From an uncultured Oscillospiraceae bacterium (lineage in GTDB: Bacteria; Bacillota; Clostridia; Oscillospirales; Oscillospiraceae): a stretch of 64,000 nucleotides of DNA. The DNA is taken from the NCBI GenBank assembly GCA_934561175.1, contig CAKTFW010000001.1, positions 1 through 64,000 of the forward strand. The letters run 5' to 3'. The translations under genes were made by a program, and so were the position numbers. The notes beneath the pieces are model-generated. The model had not been told where the DNA came from. It worked only from the letters and a program-made list of their open reading frames with translations, and ran no database searches. Every line of letters begins with the position of its first letter. Within the stretch, counting starts at the first letter, position 1. This document shows, piece after piece, positions 6,912 to 17,054 of this stretch.

Positions 6912-8884
6912 CCGTTCGCTCCAAATGTCAGTGTCTGCGTCTGGGACAACACGCCGTCAAAATACACATCCAGCACCTTTGTCCCGATACCCGAAATTTC
7001 CATCTGCACGGAGGACGGTCCCAATTCCACCGTAAAATCATCGCAATAAGGAATTCCATCCAGTTTCAGCGAAACCGTCACCGTTCCTTCTCCTGGCGGC
7101 AAAAGGACCGTGACAATCTGTACCGATGGTGTTTCCGGCGGTTCTGATGTCGTAGGCTGATTGTCATCCGGCTGTTCCGGCTGCTCCTCCTTCGGTCCAA
7201 GCGACACCTGTAGATTGATTACCGTTCCCTTTTTGACTTCCTGTCCCTGGTTAATCGACTGAAATGTAACGGTACCAGCCGGCAAATCGCTCTGCACATA
7301 CTTGATAAGGCCATGGCTGAGTCCCAAATCCTTCAATGAACTGACTGCATCTGCCTCATCCAGTCCGACCAGTTCCGGCACCGGGATCAGCTTTTCCGTC
7401 ACTGCTTCACAGACCACAAGTGTAACCGCATCTCCCTGCTCCAACCGTGTCTCGGCTGCCGGTTCCGTCCGCAGGATCTGCCCTGCCACATAAACATCAT
7501 TTTCCTCATATTGAATACTGACTGTCAGGCCAAGGTTCAGCGCCTCCAGCTCCCGCTGCGCCGCGGAAAGAGACAGGTTCACCAGATTTGGCATTTGCTT
7601 CTCTTCACTGCCGAGACTGACGGTCAACACAACTGTACTGCCCGCTTTGACTGTCTTTCCCGCTTTCGGATCCTGCTCCAACACAACACCGGCCGCCGCC
7701 GTTGCGTCATACTGCGGATCTCCCGCTTCCAGAACAAAATCCGGATAATCCTCCGGTACAATCTCCTCATAGGTCATCCCAACAAAGTTCGGGACCCGGA
7801 CATCTTCCGGCGAGCTAAACAAGTCCTTCAAAAGATAGCTGTAAAGGAAATAGCCAATGGCCCCAACCGCCAGCAAAATTCCAATGATGATAATCAAAAT
7901 TGACTTTTTTTCTGCAGGTTTTGGACTATGCTTTTCTCTTTTGGGCTTTTCCGGCACAGGTTTTGTTTTTGGCACTGCTGCAGGCTCCGCCGTCTTTTGC
8001 CCCAGCATCGCAGGCGTCCGCAATCTGGATTCTGCGCCGACAAACGCGAACTGAATTTCCGGGTTTTTCCGGAATTCCTCCAGATCCGCCAGCATTTCCG
8101 TCGCCGATGCGTACCGGTTATTGAGATCCGGGCACATCGCGTGCATAGTAATCTGCTCCAGCCCCTTGGGAATTTCCGGATTGATCTCCGTCGGAAGCGG
8201 CGGCCGCTGACTGATATGCTGAATTGCAACCGATACCGGGGAATCACCATCAAAGGGAGGTCGCCCCGTCAGCATCTCATATAACACAACGCCCAGCGAA
8301 TACAAATCAGAGCGCGCATCTACCCGGTCTCCCTTCGCCTGCTCCGGCGAGATATAGTGCACCGATCCCAGTGCCTCTCTCGTCAGTGTATTGCTGGTCG
8401 TCGTGATCCGTGCAATACCAAAATCAGCAACCTTTACGCTGCCGTCTTTCAAAACCATGATATTTTGCGGTTTGATATCGCGATGGATAATCCCGCGGCT
8501 ATGGGCATGCTCCAGTGCCTTGGCAATCTGCGTTGCAAAGTGCAACGCTTCCCGCCAGTCAAGCATCCCCTTTTGTTCCATATACTGCTTCAGTGTCAAT
8601 CCGTCGATTAATTCCATAACGATGTAGTCTGCATCGCCGGAGCTGGAAACATCAAAGACATTGACAATATTCGGGTGGGACAGCATTGCAACCGCCTGTG
8701 ATTCCGCATGGAACCGGCGGCTGAGGTCCGCATCCTGGAGCATGTCTTCCTTTAATATCTTAATTGCAACCAAACGGTTCAGGCGATGGCAGCGGGCTTT
8801 ATACACAACCGCCATACCGCCATTGCCAATCATCTCCAGAATCTCATATCGATTGTCAAGCAGTTTTCCTATGTATTTGTCCAT
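6908..8884 (-). CDS. prkC: PASTA-domain Ser/Thr protein kinase
   Basis: This 658-residue protein is a membrane kinase of the PrkC/Stk1 type. The cytoplasmic kinase domain (about 1-275) has GNGGMAVVY, catalytic Lys in VAIKIL, HRDIKPQN, DFG and a Thr-rich activation loop. A basic juxtamembrane linker is followed by one TM helix near 330-355, then three PASTA repeats (about 360-570), a Pro/Glu-rich spacer and an extra beta-type C-terminal domain. PASTA domains bind muropeptides, linking cell-wall state to growth and germination. Downstream of its cognate phosphatase gene; ATG 8884 follows GGAG. Confidence 0.96.
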   Translation of the reverse strand: MDKYIGKLLDNRYEILEMIGNGGMAVVYKARCHRLNRLVAIKILKEDMLQDADLSRRFHAESQAVAMLSHPNIVNVFDVSSSGDADYIVMELIDGLTLKQYMEQKGMLDWREALHFATQIAKALEHAHSRGIIHRDIKPQNIMVLKDGSVKVADFGIARITTTSNTLTREALGSVHYISPEQAKGDRVDARSDLYSLGVVLYEMLTGRPPFDGDSPVSVAIQHISQRPPLPTEINPEIPKGLEQITMHAMCPDLNNRYASATEMLADLEEFRKNPEIQFAFVGAESRLRTPAMLGQKTAEPAAVPKTKPVPEKPKREKHSPKPAEKKSILIIIIGILLAVGAIGYFLYSYLLKDLFSSPEDVRVPNFVGMTYEEIVPEDYPDFVLEAGDPQYDATAAAGVVLEQDPKAGKTVKAGSTVVLTVSLGSEEKQMPNLVNLSLSAAQRELEALNLGLTVSIQYEENDVYVAGQILRTEPAAETRLEQGDAVTLVVCEAVTEKLIPVPELVGLDEADAVSSLKDLGLSHGLIKYVQSDLPAGTVTFQSINQGQEVKKGTVINLQVSLGPKEEQPEQPDDNQPTTSEPPETPSVQIVTVLLPPGEGTVTVSLKLDGIPYCDDFTVELGPSSVQMEISGIGTKVLDVYFDGVLSQTQTLTFGANG

Positions 8885-8963
8885 AAGGCACTCCTGACCG
8901 AATGTTCGGTTCCGCCCTTTTGCGGCTGGCGGACAGCCGGAATATCGAAAAGCACGGCAGCGC

Positions 8964-9695
8964 TCAGACTGTTACGAGAATCATCGTCACATTGTCCGGT
9001 GCACCGGCATTGTTTGCAATTGTTAAAAGGCGTTCGCAGCAGCTCTCCCGCCGCACACCATGTACAACTTCAAAGAGGATCTCCTGTTCGGAAACCGTGT
9101 TGGAAAGTCCATCGGAACACAGCAGCAGTGCATCAGATGGTTTCAGCTGCTGATAAAACACATCGCACGCGACAGTTTGTTCCGTTCCCACTGCGCGGGT
9201 AATCAGGTTTTTTCTGGGATGTACCCGTGCCTGCTGCGGTGTCAGTTCTCCGCGGCGTACCATATCCTCCACTACGGAATGGTCCGTTGTAATCCGGCAA
9301 ATTCCGGTGAGATCCATATGATATGCCCGGCTGTCGCCCACATTGACCACAATCGCCTGCGTTGGCCAAACAACAGCCGCCACCAGCGTGGTTCCCATAC
9401 CGTCAAACGCCGCATCAAGCTTCGACTGTTCATAGACCGTACGGTTTGCAAGCTCCACTGCGCTCCGAAGGATCTGCTCCCATGCTTCTCTTCCGGCACC
9501 GGTGCGAAAGGCCCGTTTTACCTCATCAACAAACACCTCGCAGGCAAGCCGGCTTGCAACATTACCGGATTTCGCACCGCCCATTCCATCGCAGACTGTA
9601 CACAGCAGGCCTCCATCCGGCAACTGGACAATATCATAATAATCTTGATTTTGCTGTCGGACCATGCCGACATCTGTGATGCCCCAGGCCTCCAT
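8964..9695 (-). CDS. PP2C-family Ser/Thr phosphatase (PrpC/Stp type)
   Basis: The 243 residues carry the PPM metal-binding motifs: TDVGMVRQQNQD near the start, CDGMGGAKSGNVAS, GDSRAY, TTDHSVVEDMV, CSDGLSNTV and DNVTMILV. It should dephosphorylate targets of the adjacent PrkC kinase in the cytosol, using two Mn2+/Mg2+. ATG 9695 follows AGGAGG. An 80-bp gap separates it from prkC, and the pair is the standard Firmicutes kinase-phosphatase unit. Confidence 0.96.
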   Translation of the reverse strand: MEAWGITDVGMVRQQNQDYYDIVQLPDGGLLCTVCDGMGGAKSGNVASRLACEVFVDEVKRAFRTGAGREAWEQILRSAVELANRTVYEQSKLDAAFDGMGTTLVAAVVWPTQAIVVNVGDSRAYHMDLTGICRITTDHSVVEDMVRRGELTPQQARVHPRKNLITRAVGTEQTVACDVFYQQLKPSDALLLCSDGLSNTVSEQEILFEVVHGVRRESCCERLLTIANNAGAPDNVTMILVTV

Positions 9696-9708
9696 AGGCC
9701 GCCTCCTC

Positions 9709-10746
9709 TCAGGGATTCGCCTCCATCATCTGTTTGCGGCGCAGCTGCCCGCAGGATGCGTCAATGTCTCCGCCCAAGCTGCGGCGCACCGTTGCGGTAA
9801 TCCCAGCAGCTTCCAGCAACTGCTGGAAGCGAGCCACCGCATCATGCGTACTCGGCGCATATGCCCGCTCCTCCACACGGTTGAGCGGAATCAAATTCAC
9901 ATGGCTGCCCGTACCGCGCAGATGAGAAATCAACATTTCCGCATGGCGTGGCGTATCGTTGACTCCGGAGACCATTGCATATTCAAAGGATACCCGGCGC
10001 CCGGTCGCCTGAAAATACCGCTCGCAGGCCGCAAACAGTGTTTCCACCGGCCACGCCCGGTCAACCGGCATCATCGTCTGTCTTGTCTCATCATCCGGCG
10101 CATGCAGCGATACGGATAATGTTAATTGTAACCGATGCGCTGCAAGCTTGTCAATTTTTTCTACCAGCCCGCAAGTGGACAGGCTGATGTGCCGCATCCC
10201 AATGTTCATCCCATCCGGGCTGTTCACCAATTCCAGAAAGCGCAGCACATTATCAAAATTGTCCAACGGCTCGCCAATCCCCATCAGTACAATATTGGAA
10301 ATTGAAAGACCGGAATCGATCTGGGTAAACAGCACCTGATCCAGCATCTCCGATGGTTCCAGATTGCGCACAAGCCCTCCCAGGGTACTGGCGCAAAAAC
10401 GGCACCCCATACGGCAGCCCACTTGTGAGGAAATACAAACCGTATTTCCATGATGATACCGCATAAGAACCGTTTCCACACAGTTGCCATCCCGCAGACG
10501 CCAGAGATATTTTTGCGTTCCATCCTGCTTGGAGCACTGTTTCCGCTCCACCTGCGGCACCGTGATGTAAAAACGGCTATCCAATTTCTGCCGCAGCGGT
10601 TTTGCCAGATTGCTCATTTCATCAAAAGTGGTTGCGCCGCGATGAAGCCAGGTGTACACCTGCTTTGCCCGAAATTTCGGCTCACCAAGTTCTGTAAGCA
10701 TCTGCTGCATTTGCGGCAGATTCATGGATTTAAGATCTTGCTTCAT
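9709..10746 (-). CDS. rlmN: 23S rRNA/tRNA adenine-C2 methyltransferase, radical SAM
   Basis: The 345 residues carry the radical-SAM CxxxCxxC cluster as CRMGCRFC, plus the GEPLDNFDN and YAMVSGVND motifs of RlmN. The C-terminal SCGQLR segment supplies the methyl-carrying Cys. It methylates A2503 of 23S rRNA and A37 of some tRNAs. Its ATG overlaps the rsmB stop by ATGA. Confidence 0.97.
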   Translation of the reverse strand: MKQDLKSMNLPQMQQMLTELGEPKFRAKQVYTWLHRGATTFDEMSNLAKPLRQKLDSRFYITVPQVERKQCSKQDGTQKYLWRLRDGNCVETVLMRYHHGNTVCISSQVGCRMGCRFCASTLGGLVRNLEPSEMLDQVLFTQIDSGLSISNIVLMGIGEPLDNFDNVLRFLELVNSPDGMNIGMRHISLSTCGLVEKIDKLAAHRLQLTLSVSLHAPDDETRQTMMPVDRAWPVETLFAACERYFQATGRRVSFEYAMVSGVNDTPRHAEMLISHLRGTGSHVNLIPLNRVEERAYAPSTHDAVARFQQLLEAAGITATVRRSLGGDIDASCGQLRRKQMMEANP

Positions 10747-12044
10747 GTGTTTCTCCTCATTCGGCAGATAAAGAATCCATCTGTTTCATATTGCCCCGGA
10801 AGCAACGACAGCATTCCATTATTTCCACCACCAACCGGCAAAATCATTGGCTCCAGGGAAAATGCGTCGTTCCCCCACAGGAACGCCTGTACCACATCCT
10901 CATTCTCCTGATGCAGAATGGTACAGGTGCTATAGAGCAGTACTCCACCGGGTCGAACATAACGGGCAGCGTTTTTCAAAATTTCCAGCTGCAGTGTTGG
11001 GATTTCCTGCAGCTCCAGCAAACTGTGATAGCGAATATCCGGCTTTTTCCGGATCACGCCAAAACCGGAGCATGGCACATCCGCCAGCACCACATCCATC
11101 CGGTTCTCCCACTCCGGACGAAATACGCTGGCGTCTTGCTGTTCGGCTGTGATCATGGTCAATCCCAGCCGTGCTGCCCCTTTTTCAATCAATTGAATCT
11201 TATGTGGATGTAAATCACAGGATCGAATGCTTCCCCTGTTCTGCATCCCGATCCCCGCTGCAAAGCTTTTTCCGCCGGGCGCCGCGCAGACATCCAGCAC
11301 CTGCATTCCCGGCAAAATTCCAGCAGCCTCTACCGCCAGCCGTGCCGCGGCGTCCTGCACATAAAAATATCCTCTGGAAAACCCAGGAAGTAATTCCACA
11401 CTGCCTGCTCCGGATACCAGCAGGCAGTTCTTCATCCACGGATGCTCCCGCACCTCTGCCCCTGCGCCCTGAAGCGCAGAGAGCACCTCCGCTGTGGTAG
11501 CACGCAGCACATTGACCTGAACCGTTGTCTCCGGTGTTTCGTTATCACTGTGCAAAACCTGCTCAATTCGGTCTGCTCCGACCGACTCTGTCAACAATTT
11601 GACCAGCGGCTCCGGATGGGAATAACGCGTGGCGAGATCTGTCGGCAGCGTCATGCGATTTTTCTGGCGATCCAGATTCCGCAGCACACCGTTTACAAGG
11701 CCCGCTGCCTTATGATTGGCGTATTTTTTGCACTGCTCTACCGCTTCATTCACCGCTGCTGCAGCGGGAATCTTATCGAGCATCAGCAACTGATAAGCGC
11801 CCAAACGCAAAATGTCCAGCACAACGGGCTGCAGCGCCTTCAGCTTTCCCCGAACCACTTGCTGCAGATAGAAGTCCAACAGCATCCGGTTCTGCAAAAC
11901 ACCATAGCAAAGGCGGCTCGCCAACGCCGCATCCCGCCGATCCAGGCCATCTCTGGCAATATAATCTTTCAAAATGCCGTCCGACCACGCTCCCTGCTTA
12001 CGGCAAGCAATCAACGCGGACAACGCTGTCTGTCTGGCTGTCAT
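10743..12044 (-). CDS. rsmB: 16S rRNA (cytosine-967-C5)-methyltransferase
   Basis: The 433 residues consist of an N-terminal NusB-like RNA-binding domain (about 1-140), then a Rossmann methyltransferase with the SAM motif DVCAAPGGKSFAA and the catalytic dyad in ADVPCSGFG and LYSTCT. This fused NusB-methyltransferase layout is diagnostic for RsmB/Sun. ATG 12044 follows AGGAG, 12 bp after fmt. Confidence 0.97.
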   Translation of the reverse strand: MTARQTALSALIACRKQGAWSDGILKDYIARDGLDRRDAALASRLCYGVLQNRMLLDFYLQQVVRGKLKALQPVVLDILRLGAYQLLMLDKIPAAAAVNEAVEQCKKYANHKAAGLVNGVLRNLDRQKNRMTLPTDLATRYSHPEPLVKLLTESVGADRIEQVLHSDNETPETTVQVNVLRATTAEVLSALQGAGAEVREHPWMKNCLLVSGAGSVELLPGFSRGYFYVQDAAARLAVEAAGILPGMQVLDVCAAPGGKSFAAGIGMQNRGSIRSCDLHPHKIQLIEKGAARLGLTMITAEQQDASVFRPEWENRMDVVLADVPCSGFGVIRKKPDIRYHSLLELQEIPTLQLEILKNAARYVRPGGVLLYSTCTILHQENEDVVQAFLWGNDAFSLEPMILPVGGGNNGMLSLLPGQYETDGFFICRMRRNT

Positions 12045-12056
12045 TGCATTCTCCTG

Positions 12057-12971
12057 TCAAATCTCAATGGGATGCCCTCGGAAATAGTCCGGCGCCGCCA
12101 TCCGCTTTCCACCTTCTGCCTGCAGCTCCAGAATGCGGAGCGCGCCATCACCGCAGGCAATTTCCAAGCCTTTTTTTGTCAGCGCCAACAGCGTACCGGG
12201 CGTCTTTCCGATCGGGGTTTCCGCTGGCTCTGCGCGAAAGATCTTGAAAGTTTTGTCCCCCAGTACCGCCGTCGCCACAGGCCACGGAATCAGGCCGCGA
12301 ATCTGGTCCAGAATCTGCCGCTGTGTGTGCGTCCAGTCGATCGGCGAAAGTGCTTTTGTCAACATCGGCGCATAGGTGGCAGCCGCCGCGTCCTGCGGCA
12401 CCGCATGTACGGTTCCATCTGCAATCGCCTGCACCGTGCGACCCAGCAGGTCTGCGCCCAACACAGCAAGCCGGTTCGTCAATTCCGCAGCGGTCTCCTG
12501 CGGCGCAATCGGTGTACGGCTGATCTCAATAATATCGCCTTCATCCATCCCCGCAGACATATACATCGCGGTCACACCGGTCTCGTCCATGCCGTTCAAA
12601 ATAGACCACTGGATCGGTGCAGCGCCACGCAGCTGCGGCAAAATACTCGCATGAATGTTAACGCAGCCATATGGCGGGATGTCCAACACCCGCTGCGGCA
12701 GAATTTTCCCATATGCCACCGCAACAATCAACTCCGGCTGGAGTGCCAAAAGTTCCTGGTAAACCGCTTCATCCCGGAAGGTCAGCGGCTGATAGACCGG
12801 CAGATCATGTGCCACCGCATATTCCTTCACAGCGGAAAAAGTCATTTTCATTCCCCGGTTCTTCGGGGTATCCGGTTTTGTATAGACGCCAACAATCTCG
12901 TGTCCATCCTGCACCAACCGGTCCAGACAGGTCACTGCAATTTCCGGCGTCCCCATATAAACAATTCGCAT
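12057..12971 (-). CDS. fmt: Methionyl-tRNA formyltransferase
   Basis: The 304 residues show the formyltransferase N-domain (MRIVYMGTPEIAVTCL; NIHASILPQLRGAAPI, including the Asn/His catalytic pair) and a C-terminal OB domain. It formylates initiator Met-tRNA using 10-formyl-THF. ATG 12971 is chosen because AGGAG lies five bases upstream; a GTG two codons earlier overlaps that site. It follows def, the enzyme that later removes the formyl group. Confidence 0.97.
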   Translation of the reverse strand: MRIVYMGTPEIAVTCLDRLVQDGHEIVGVYTKPDTPKNRGMKMTFSAVKEYAVAHDLPVYQPLTFRDEAVYQELLALQPELIVAVAYGKILPQRVLDIPPYGCVNIHASILPQLRGAAPIQWSILNGMDETGVTAMYMSAGMDEGDIIEISRTPIAPQETAAELTNRLAVLGADLLGRTVQAIADGTVHAVPQDAAAATYAPMLTKALSPIDWTHTQRQILDQIRGLIPWPVATAVLGDKTFKIFRAEPAETPIGKTPGTLLALTKKGLEIACGDGALRILELQAEGGKRMAAPDYFRGHPIEI

Positions 12972-12973
12972 AC

Positions 12974-13453
12974 TCACTCCTGCGCCATCGCTTCCATCTC
13001 ATCTTCTGTCAGGAAATGCGTCACTTTTTCAGTATAGAGGTGTCCATCCAGATGCTCCAGCTCATGGCAGAAGGCACGAGCTGTCAGTGCTTCTCCCGCT
13101 TCTTCAAACCAGTTGCCATACCGGTCCTGTGCACGCACTTTCACATAGTTCGGCCGGGTGACAATGCCATAGCGTCCCGGCACCGACAGACATCCCTCCG
13201 CACCGGTCTGCTCCCCAGACTGCTCCAGAATTTCCGGGTTAATCAGCTCCAGAACCTTTTCGCCGTTGTCCACCAGCACCACACGGCGCAGTACGCCAAC
13301 CTGCGGTGCAGCAAGCCCCACGCCATTTGCATCTGCAAGTGTCTCGCGCATATCATCCAGCAGGGTATGCAGCCGCTCGTCAAAGTCTGTCACAACCCGC
13401 GATGTCTTGTGAAGCAGCGGCTCTTCTTCTGTCAAAATATTACGAAGTGCCAT
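12974..13453 (-). CDS. def: Peptide deformylase
   Basis: The 159 residues contain all three PDF motifs: GVGLAAPQVG, EGCLSV and HELEH (the metal-binding HExxH). It removes N-formyl groups from nascent proteins at the ribosome exit, using Fe2+ or a similar metal. GGAGG lies about ten bases before ATG 13453. The priA-def-fmt-rsmB-rlmN-stp-prkC-rsgA order is the classical Firmicutes arrangement. Confidence 0.97.
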   Translation of the reverse strand: MALRNILTEEEPLLHKTSRVVTDFDERLHTLLDDMRETLADANGVGLAAPQVGVLRRVVLVDNGEKVLELINPEILEQSGEQTGAEGCLSVPGRYGIVTRPNYVKVRAQDRYGNWFEEAGEALTARAFCHELEHLDGHLYTEKVTHFLTEDEMEAMAQE

Positions 13454-13469
13454 AATTTTTTATCCTCCA

Positions 13470-15932
13470 TTAGTCATAGGCGTTTACATCGGCATAGGCC
13501 GAAACACCGTGATTTTTTCTGTTCCGCGTAAAAGCACGCAGATGCGCTGAAAGCAGCTGCCGCAGCTGGCGACTGTTCCTGCACAACAGCGTGAGGCGAT
13601 ACCGGTAAGTATTATTGACCTTCACGACCGGCGCGGGGGCAGGCCCAAGCAGCTCCGTCTGCGGCAAACTTGTCAGTGCCGCCCCAAGTCCATCCCGAAA
13701 GGAAACCGCCGCCGCCGCAACCGCCGTCTCATCCGCTCCGTGAAAGGTCACCGTAATCAAATCTGAAAAAGGCGGACAGCGGCGGATTTCCCGGAGTTTG
13801 ATTTCCATCTCGTAAAACCGGTCATAGTCCTGTGCCGCAGCCAGCTGGATCACCGGGTGCTCCGGCGTCATTGTCTGAATAATCGCCATTCCGTCCTGTG
13901 CGCCGCGGCCAGCACGACCCACCACCTGTGTAATCATCGAAAAGGTTGTCTCTGCTGCGCGAAAATGATCCACATACAGCGACTGATCCGCATCCAGTAC
14001 ACCAACCAGTGTAACATTTTCAAAATCCAATCCTTTGGCAACCATCTGCGTTCCGATCAGTACCGATATTTTTTCCTCCCGAAAGCGCCGCAAAATTCGT
14101 TCATGTGGATTTGCCGCCGAAATCGTATCTGCATCCATACGAAGCGTTTCCACTTCTGGAAATTCCGCTTCTAACTCTTTTTGTACCAATTGGGTGCCCG
14201 CACCTACCCGTTTGAAATGGCCGCCACAAACCGGGCAGTGCATCTTTACAGGTTCCGAGTAGCCGCAGTAGTGGCACATCAGCCGCCGATTGGCCGCATG
14301 GTAAGTCAGGCTGACACTGCAGCGCGGACATTCCGGCACATAGCCACAGTCAATGCACACCACCAGGCGGCTTGCACCGCGGCGATTCAGGAACAGGATT
14401 GTCTGCTTGCCGTGCTGCAGATTCTGCGCAATACCATCGCGCAGTGCGCGGCTGATGGTTGTGTTATTTCCGGCAAGTAACTCCTGCTTCAAATCTACAA
14501 TCGAGACATTCGGCAGGGCTCGGCCGTTATAGCGGCTCCACAGCCGGTATAACCGATAAGTGCCGGTCTCCGCATGATAGCGGGTCTCTACCGACGGCGT
14601 TGCAGAACCGAGTACGACCAACGCCTCTGCACGCTGTCCGCGGTAAATTGCAATCTCCCTCGCATGATAACGGGGGGTGTTCTCTGACTTATAGGTATGC
14701 TCCTGTTCCTCATCCACTAAAATCAGGCCCAGATTCAGAACCGGTGCAAAAACCGCTGAGCGCGTTCCCACTACCAAGTGCGCTTTCCCCGACCGAATAC
14801 GCTTCCACTCGTCATACCGTTCCCCGACCCGCAGGCCACTGTGGAGCACTGCAACTTCTTTTCCAAAATGAGAAGCCATCCGCTGCAAAAGCTGCGGCGT
14901 CAGCGCAATTTCCGGCACCAGTAAAATGGCAGATTTTCCATCGGCCAGGCAGTCGGCAATCAACTTAAGATAGACAGCGGTTTTTCCACTGCCGGTCACG
15001 CCATAGAGAAGCGCCACACCGGGCACCGCTTCCTGTGCCTGATTCCGCAGCCCCATGTAAGCCGCCTGCTGCGCTTCATTCAGTACCAGGGGGCAGGCAG
15101 GTTCTACCGCTGCAATTTCCGGCCGCCGCTGGATTTGCTGTGCCCGCAGCGCAACCAAATTCAGCGCAGCCAAACGCCGTACCGTTGCTGCAGTCGCGCC
15201 GGTAAAATAACACAGCTCCTTCACACTGGCGTTTCCAATTCTTGCCAGAAGCTCCAGAATTGCCGCCTGCTGCGGTGCACTGCGGCGCTTTTGGTCAGCA
15301 TAACACAGCGCTTCCTCCGCCGACACCAACAGCTCCGCCATCTGCTCTGTCTTTTCCCGTGCCCGCTGCGTCAAATTCTCCTCCATCGTAATCAGATGTT
15401 TTTTCCGGAGCAGCTGCAGCGCTGATCGTAATTGCTCCGGTGAAAACTGCTTTTTCAATGCCGTTTCCGGCACAGCATGTCCCAGTGTTAAAATCGCATC
15501 CAGTACAGCGGCTGCTTCCGGCGGCAGCATTGTACGCCAATCCGGCGGCAATGGCTCCGCCGCTGCATAACGCATCCGCACCGCATACCAAACACCCGCG
15601 GGCAAAATGGCTCGTACCGCATCATAAAAAGTGCAGAAATAGCGTTCCCTTAGAAAAGCCGCCAGGCGGAGCTGCTCCTGTGAGAGCACCGGTTCCTCGT
15701 CCAAAATCTTCTCTACACACTTTAAACCATCCGCCGTACCATCCGCCAGTGCCAGAACCATTCCCTCCTGACGGCAATTTCCACGGCCAAACGGAATCGT
15801 CACTCGCATTCCAGGCTGCAGTTGTGTTTCCAGCGCTTGTGGTACCAGATAATCATAGGGCTTATCCATAGCATAGACCGCTGCGGAAACCGCAATTTGC
15901 GCCAGCAATTCAGCACCCCCCATAATGCGCAT
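13470..15932 (-). CDS. priA: Primosomal protein N' (replication restart helicase)
   Basis: The 820 residues include an N-terminal DNA-binding domain (YAMDKPYDYLVP), a helicase Walker A GVTGSGKT, the DEEQ box and, between the helicase lobes, the zinc-binding module CIDCGYVPECPRC ... CHYCGY ... CPVCGG. PriA reloads the replisome at stalled forks. The ATG at 15932 is preceded by GGGGG, which is paired in a hairpin; a second in-frame ATG lies three codons in. Confidence 0.96.
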   Translation of the reverse strand: MRIMGGAELLAQIAVSAAVYAMDKPYDYLVPQALETQLQPGMRVTIPFGRGNCRQEGMVLALADGTADGLKCVEKILDEEPVLSQEQLRLAAFLRERYFCTFYDAVRAILPAGVWYAVRMRYAAAEPLPPDWRTMLPPEAAAVLDAILTLGHAVPETALKKQFSPEQLRSALQLLRKKHLITMEENLTQRAREKTEQMAELLVSAEEALCYADQKRRSAPQQAAILELLARIGNASVKELCYFTGATAATVRRLAALNLVALRAQQIQRRPEIAAVEPACPLVLNEAQQAAYMGLRNQAQEAVPGVALLYGVTGSGKTAVYLKLIADCLADGKSAILLVPEIALTPQLLQRMASHFGKEVAVLHSGLRVGERYDEWKRIRSGKAHLVVGTRSAVFAPVLNLGLILVDEEQEHTYKSENTPRYHAREIAIYRGQRAEALVVLGSATPSVETRYHAETGTYRLYRLWSRYNGRALPNVSIVDLKQELLAGNNTTISRALRDGIAQNLQHGKQTILFLNRRGASRLVVCIDCGYVPECPRCSVSLTYHAANRRLMCHYCGYSEPVKMHCPVCGGHFKRVGAGTQLVQKELEAEFPEVETLRMDADTISAANPHERILRRFREEKISVLIGTQMVAKGLDFENVTLVGVLDADQSLYVDHFRAAETTFSMITQVVGRAGRGAQDGMAIIQTMTPEHPVIQLAAAQDYDRFYEMEIKLREIRRCPPFSDLITVTFHGADETAVAAAAVSFRDGLGAALTSLPQTELLGPAPAPVVKVNNTYRYRLTLLCRNSRQLRQLLSAHLRAFTRNRKNHGVSAYADVNAYD

Positions 15933-15935
15933 AAT

Positions 15936-15965
15936 GCCTAGTCCCCCTTTTACAGGAAACTAGGC
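15936..15965 (-). promoter_or_regulatory. Hairpin masking the priA ribosome binding site
   Basis: On the transcript GCCTAGTTTCC pairs with GGGGGACTAGGC (seven Watson-Crick pairs, then G-U and G-C pairs). The Shine-Dalgarno GGGGG lies in the 3' arm ahead of the priA ATG. There is no T-tract, so it does not look like a terminator. Confidence 0.5.
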
Positions 15966-15982
15966 GGTGTACTATGCAGTTT

Positions 15983-16189
15983 TTACTTCATATATTCTTC
16001 TTTGACGCTGGCTGTCAGCTTACCTTCTGCAACCTCCTCAATCGCCAAGGTCACCGGCTTCTTATCCAACTGGATATTATAGGTCGCAGCCTCAATAGAA
16101 ATCTGGCGTGCCCGATGGGCAACAACATTGACCAGCAAATAACGGCTGTCGATATGTTTCAACAGCGTTGCCATAGGTGGGTAAAGCAT
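15983..16189 (-). CDS. rpoZ: RNA polymerase omega subunit
   Basis: The 68 residues contain the omega core (HIDSRYLLVNVVAHRARQI, then a conserved AIEEVAEGKL segment). It stabilises beta-prime folding in RNA polymerase. The start codon shares one base with the gmk stop (TAATG), so it is coupled to gmk, the usual gmk-rpoZ-priA order. Confidence 0.94.
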   Translation of the reverse strand: MLYPPMATLLKHIDSRYLLVNVVAHRARQISIEAATYNIQLDKKPVTLAIEEVAEGKLTASVKEEYMK

Positions 16190-16788
16190 TAAAATTCCTC
16201 CTTCAAAAGCGCAATCCGCGCCGCTGTTCTACATTGTTCGGCGGTCATAATGGCGTCCAGCTCACTGGCCGTCTTTTCCACCTTATCTGAAACTACGATA
16301 TAATCGTAGCGATCAGCGCATTCATATTCTTTCCGTGCTGCCTCCAACCGCTTTGCAATTGCCTCCGGCGTTGTATCGCCCCGGCCACGCAGCCGTTTTT
16401 CCAATTCGGTAAAGCTGGGCGCTGCCAGGAACACCAGCACTGCATCCGGGCGGCTCTGCCGCACCTGCATTGCGCCCTGCACCTCAATATCCAGCAGGAC
16501 ATCAAAGCCCTGTTCCAATTGTGCATCAATCGGCGCCGCCGGGGTACCATAGCAATTGTCCACATATTGGGCATGCTCCAGCAGTTCGCCATTCTCAACC
16601 ATCTGGTTAAACCGTTCCCGGCTGACAAAATAGTAGCTTACGCCCTCCTGCTCGCCCGGACGGGGTGCACGCGTCGTTGCCGAAACAGAAAACCGAATCG
16701 TGGGTCGCCGCTGCAGTAGCGCTGCAATCGCAGTACTCTTGCCAACGCCGGAAGGCCCGGACAGTACCATCAAAGTTCCCCTGCTCAC
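16189..16788 (-). CDS. gmk: Guanylate kinase
   Basis: The 199 residues carry the P-loop GPSGVGKST, the [14 protein letters not shown]-binding motif and the DIEVQGA segment. It phosphorylates GMP to GDP. The start is GTG 16788 (overlapping the remA stop) because GGAGG lies seven bases upstream; an internal ATG seven codons in would remove residues just before the P-loop. Confidence 0.96.
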   Translation of the reverse strand: MSRGTLMVLSGPSGVGKSTAIAALLQRRPTIRFSVSATTRAPRPGEQEGVSYYFVSRERFNQMVENGELLEHAQYVDNCYGTPAAPIDAQLEQGFDVLLDIEVQGAMQVRQSRPDAVLVFLAAPSFTELEKRLRGRGDTTPEAIAKRLEAARKEYECADRYDYIVVSDKVEKTASELDAIMTAEQCRTAARIALLKEEF

Positions 16789-17042
16789 AGCGCATCCTCC
16801 TCTGTTGTTTTATCTGCCATACGGCCCGCTACCGTCTCCGGTAGAATTGCCGAAAGGATGACATGGTCCGTATCCATAATAATCACAGCACGCGTCCGGC
16901 GGCCATAGGTCGCATCAATCAACATGCCACGCTCCCGCGCCTCCTGAATAATCCGCTTAATCGGCGCAGACTCCGGGCTGACAATTGCAATCAACCGACT
17001 CGAAGAGATCATATTTCCAAAACCGATGTTAATGAGCCGCAT
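16785..17042 (-). CDS. remA: RemA-family regulator (DUF370)
   Basis: The 85 residues match the RemA/YlzA family: it begins [27 protein letters not shown] and contains [22 protein letters not shown]. RemA is a DNA-binding activator of matrix genes in Bacillus; its role in Clostridia is less clear. It overlaps gmk, giving the common yicC-remA-gmk-rpoZ set. Confidence 0.93.
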   Translation of the reverse strand: MRLINIGFGNMISSSRLIAIVSPESAPIKRIIQEARERGMLIDATYGRRTRAVIIMDTDHVILSAILPETVAGRMADKTTEEDAL

Positions 17043-17054
17043 ATCTTTGCCCCC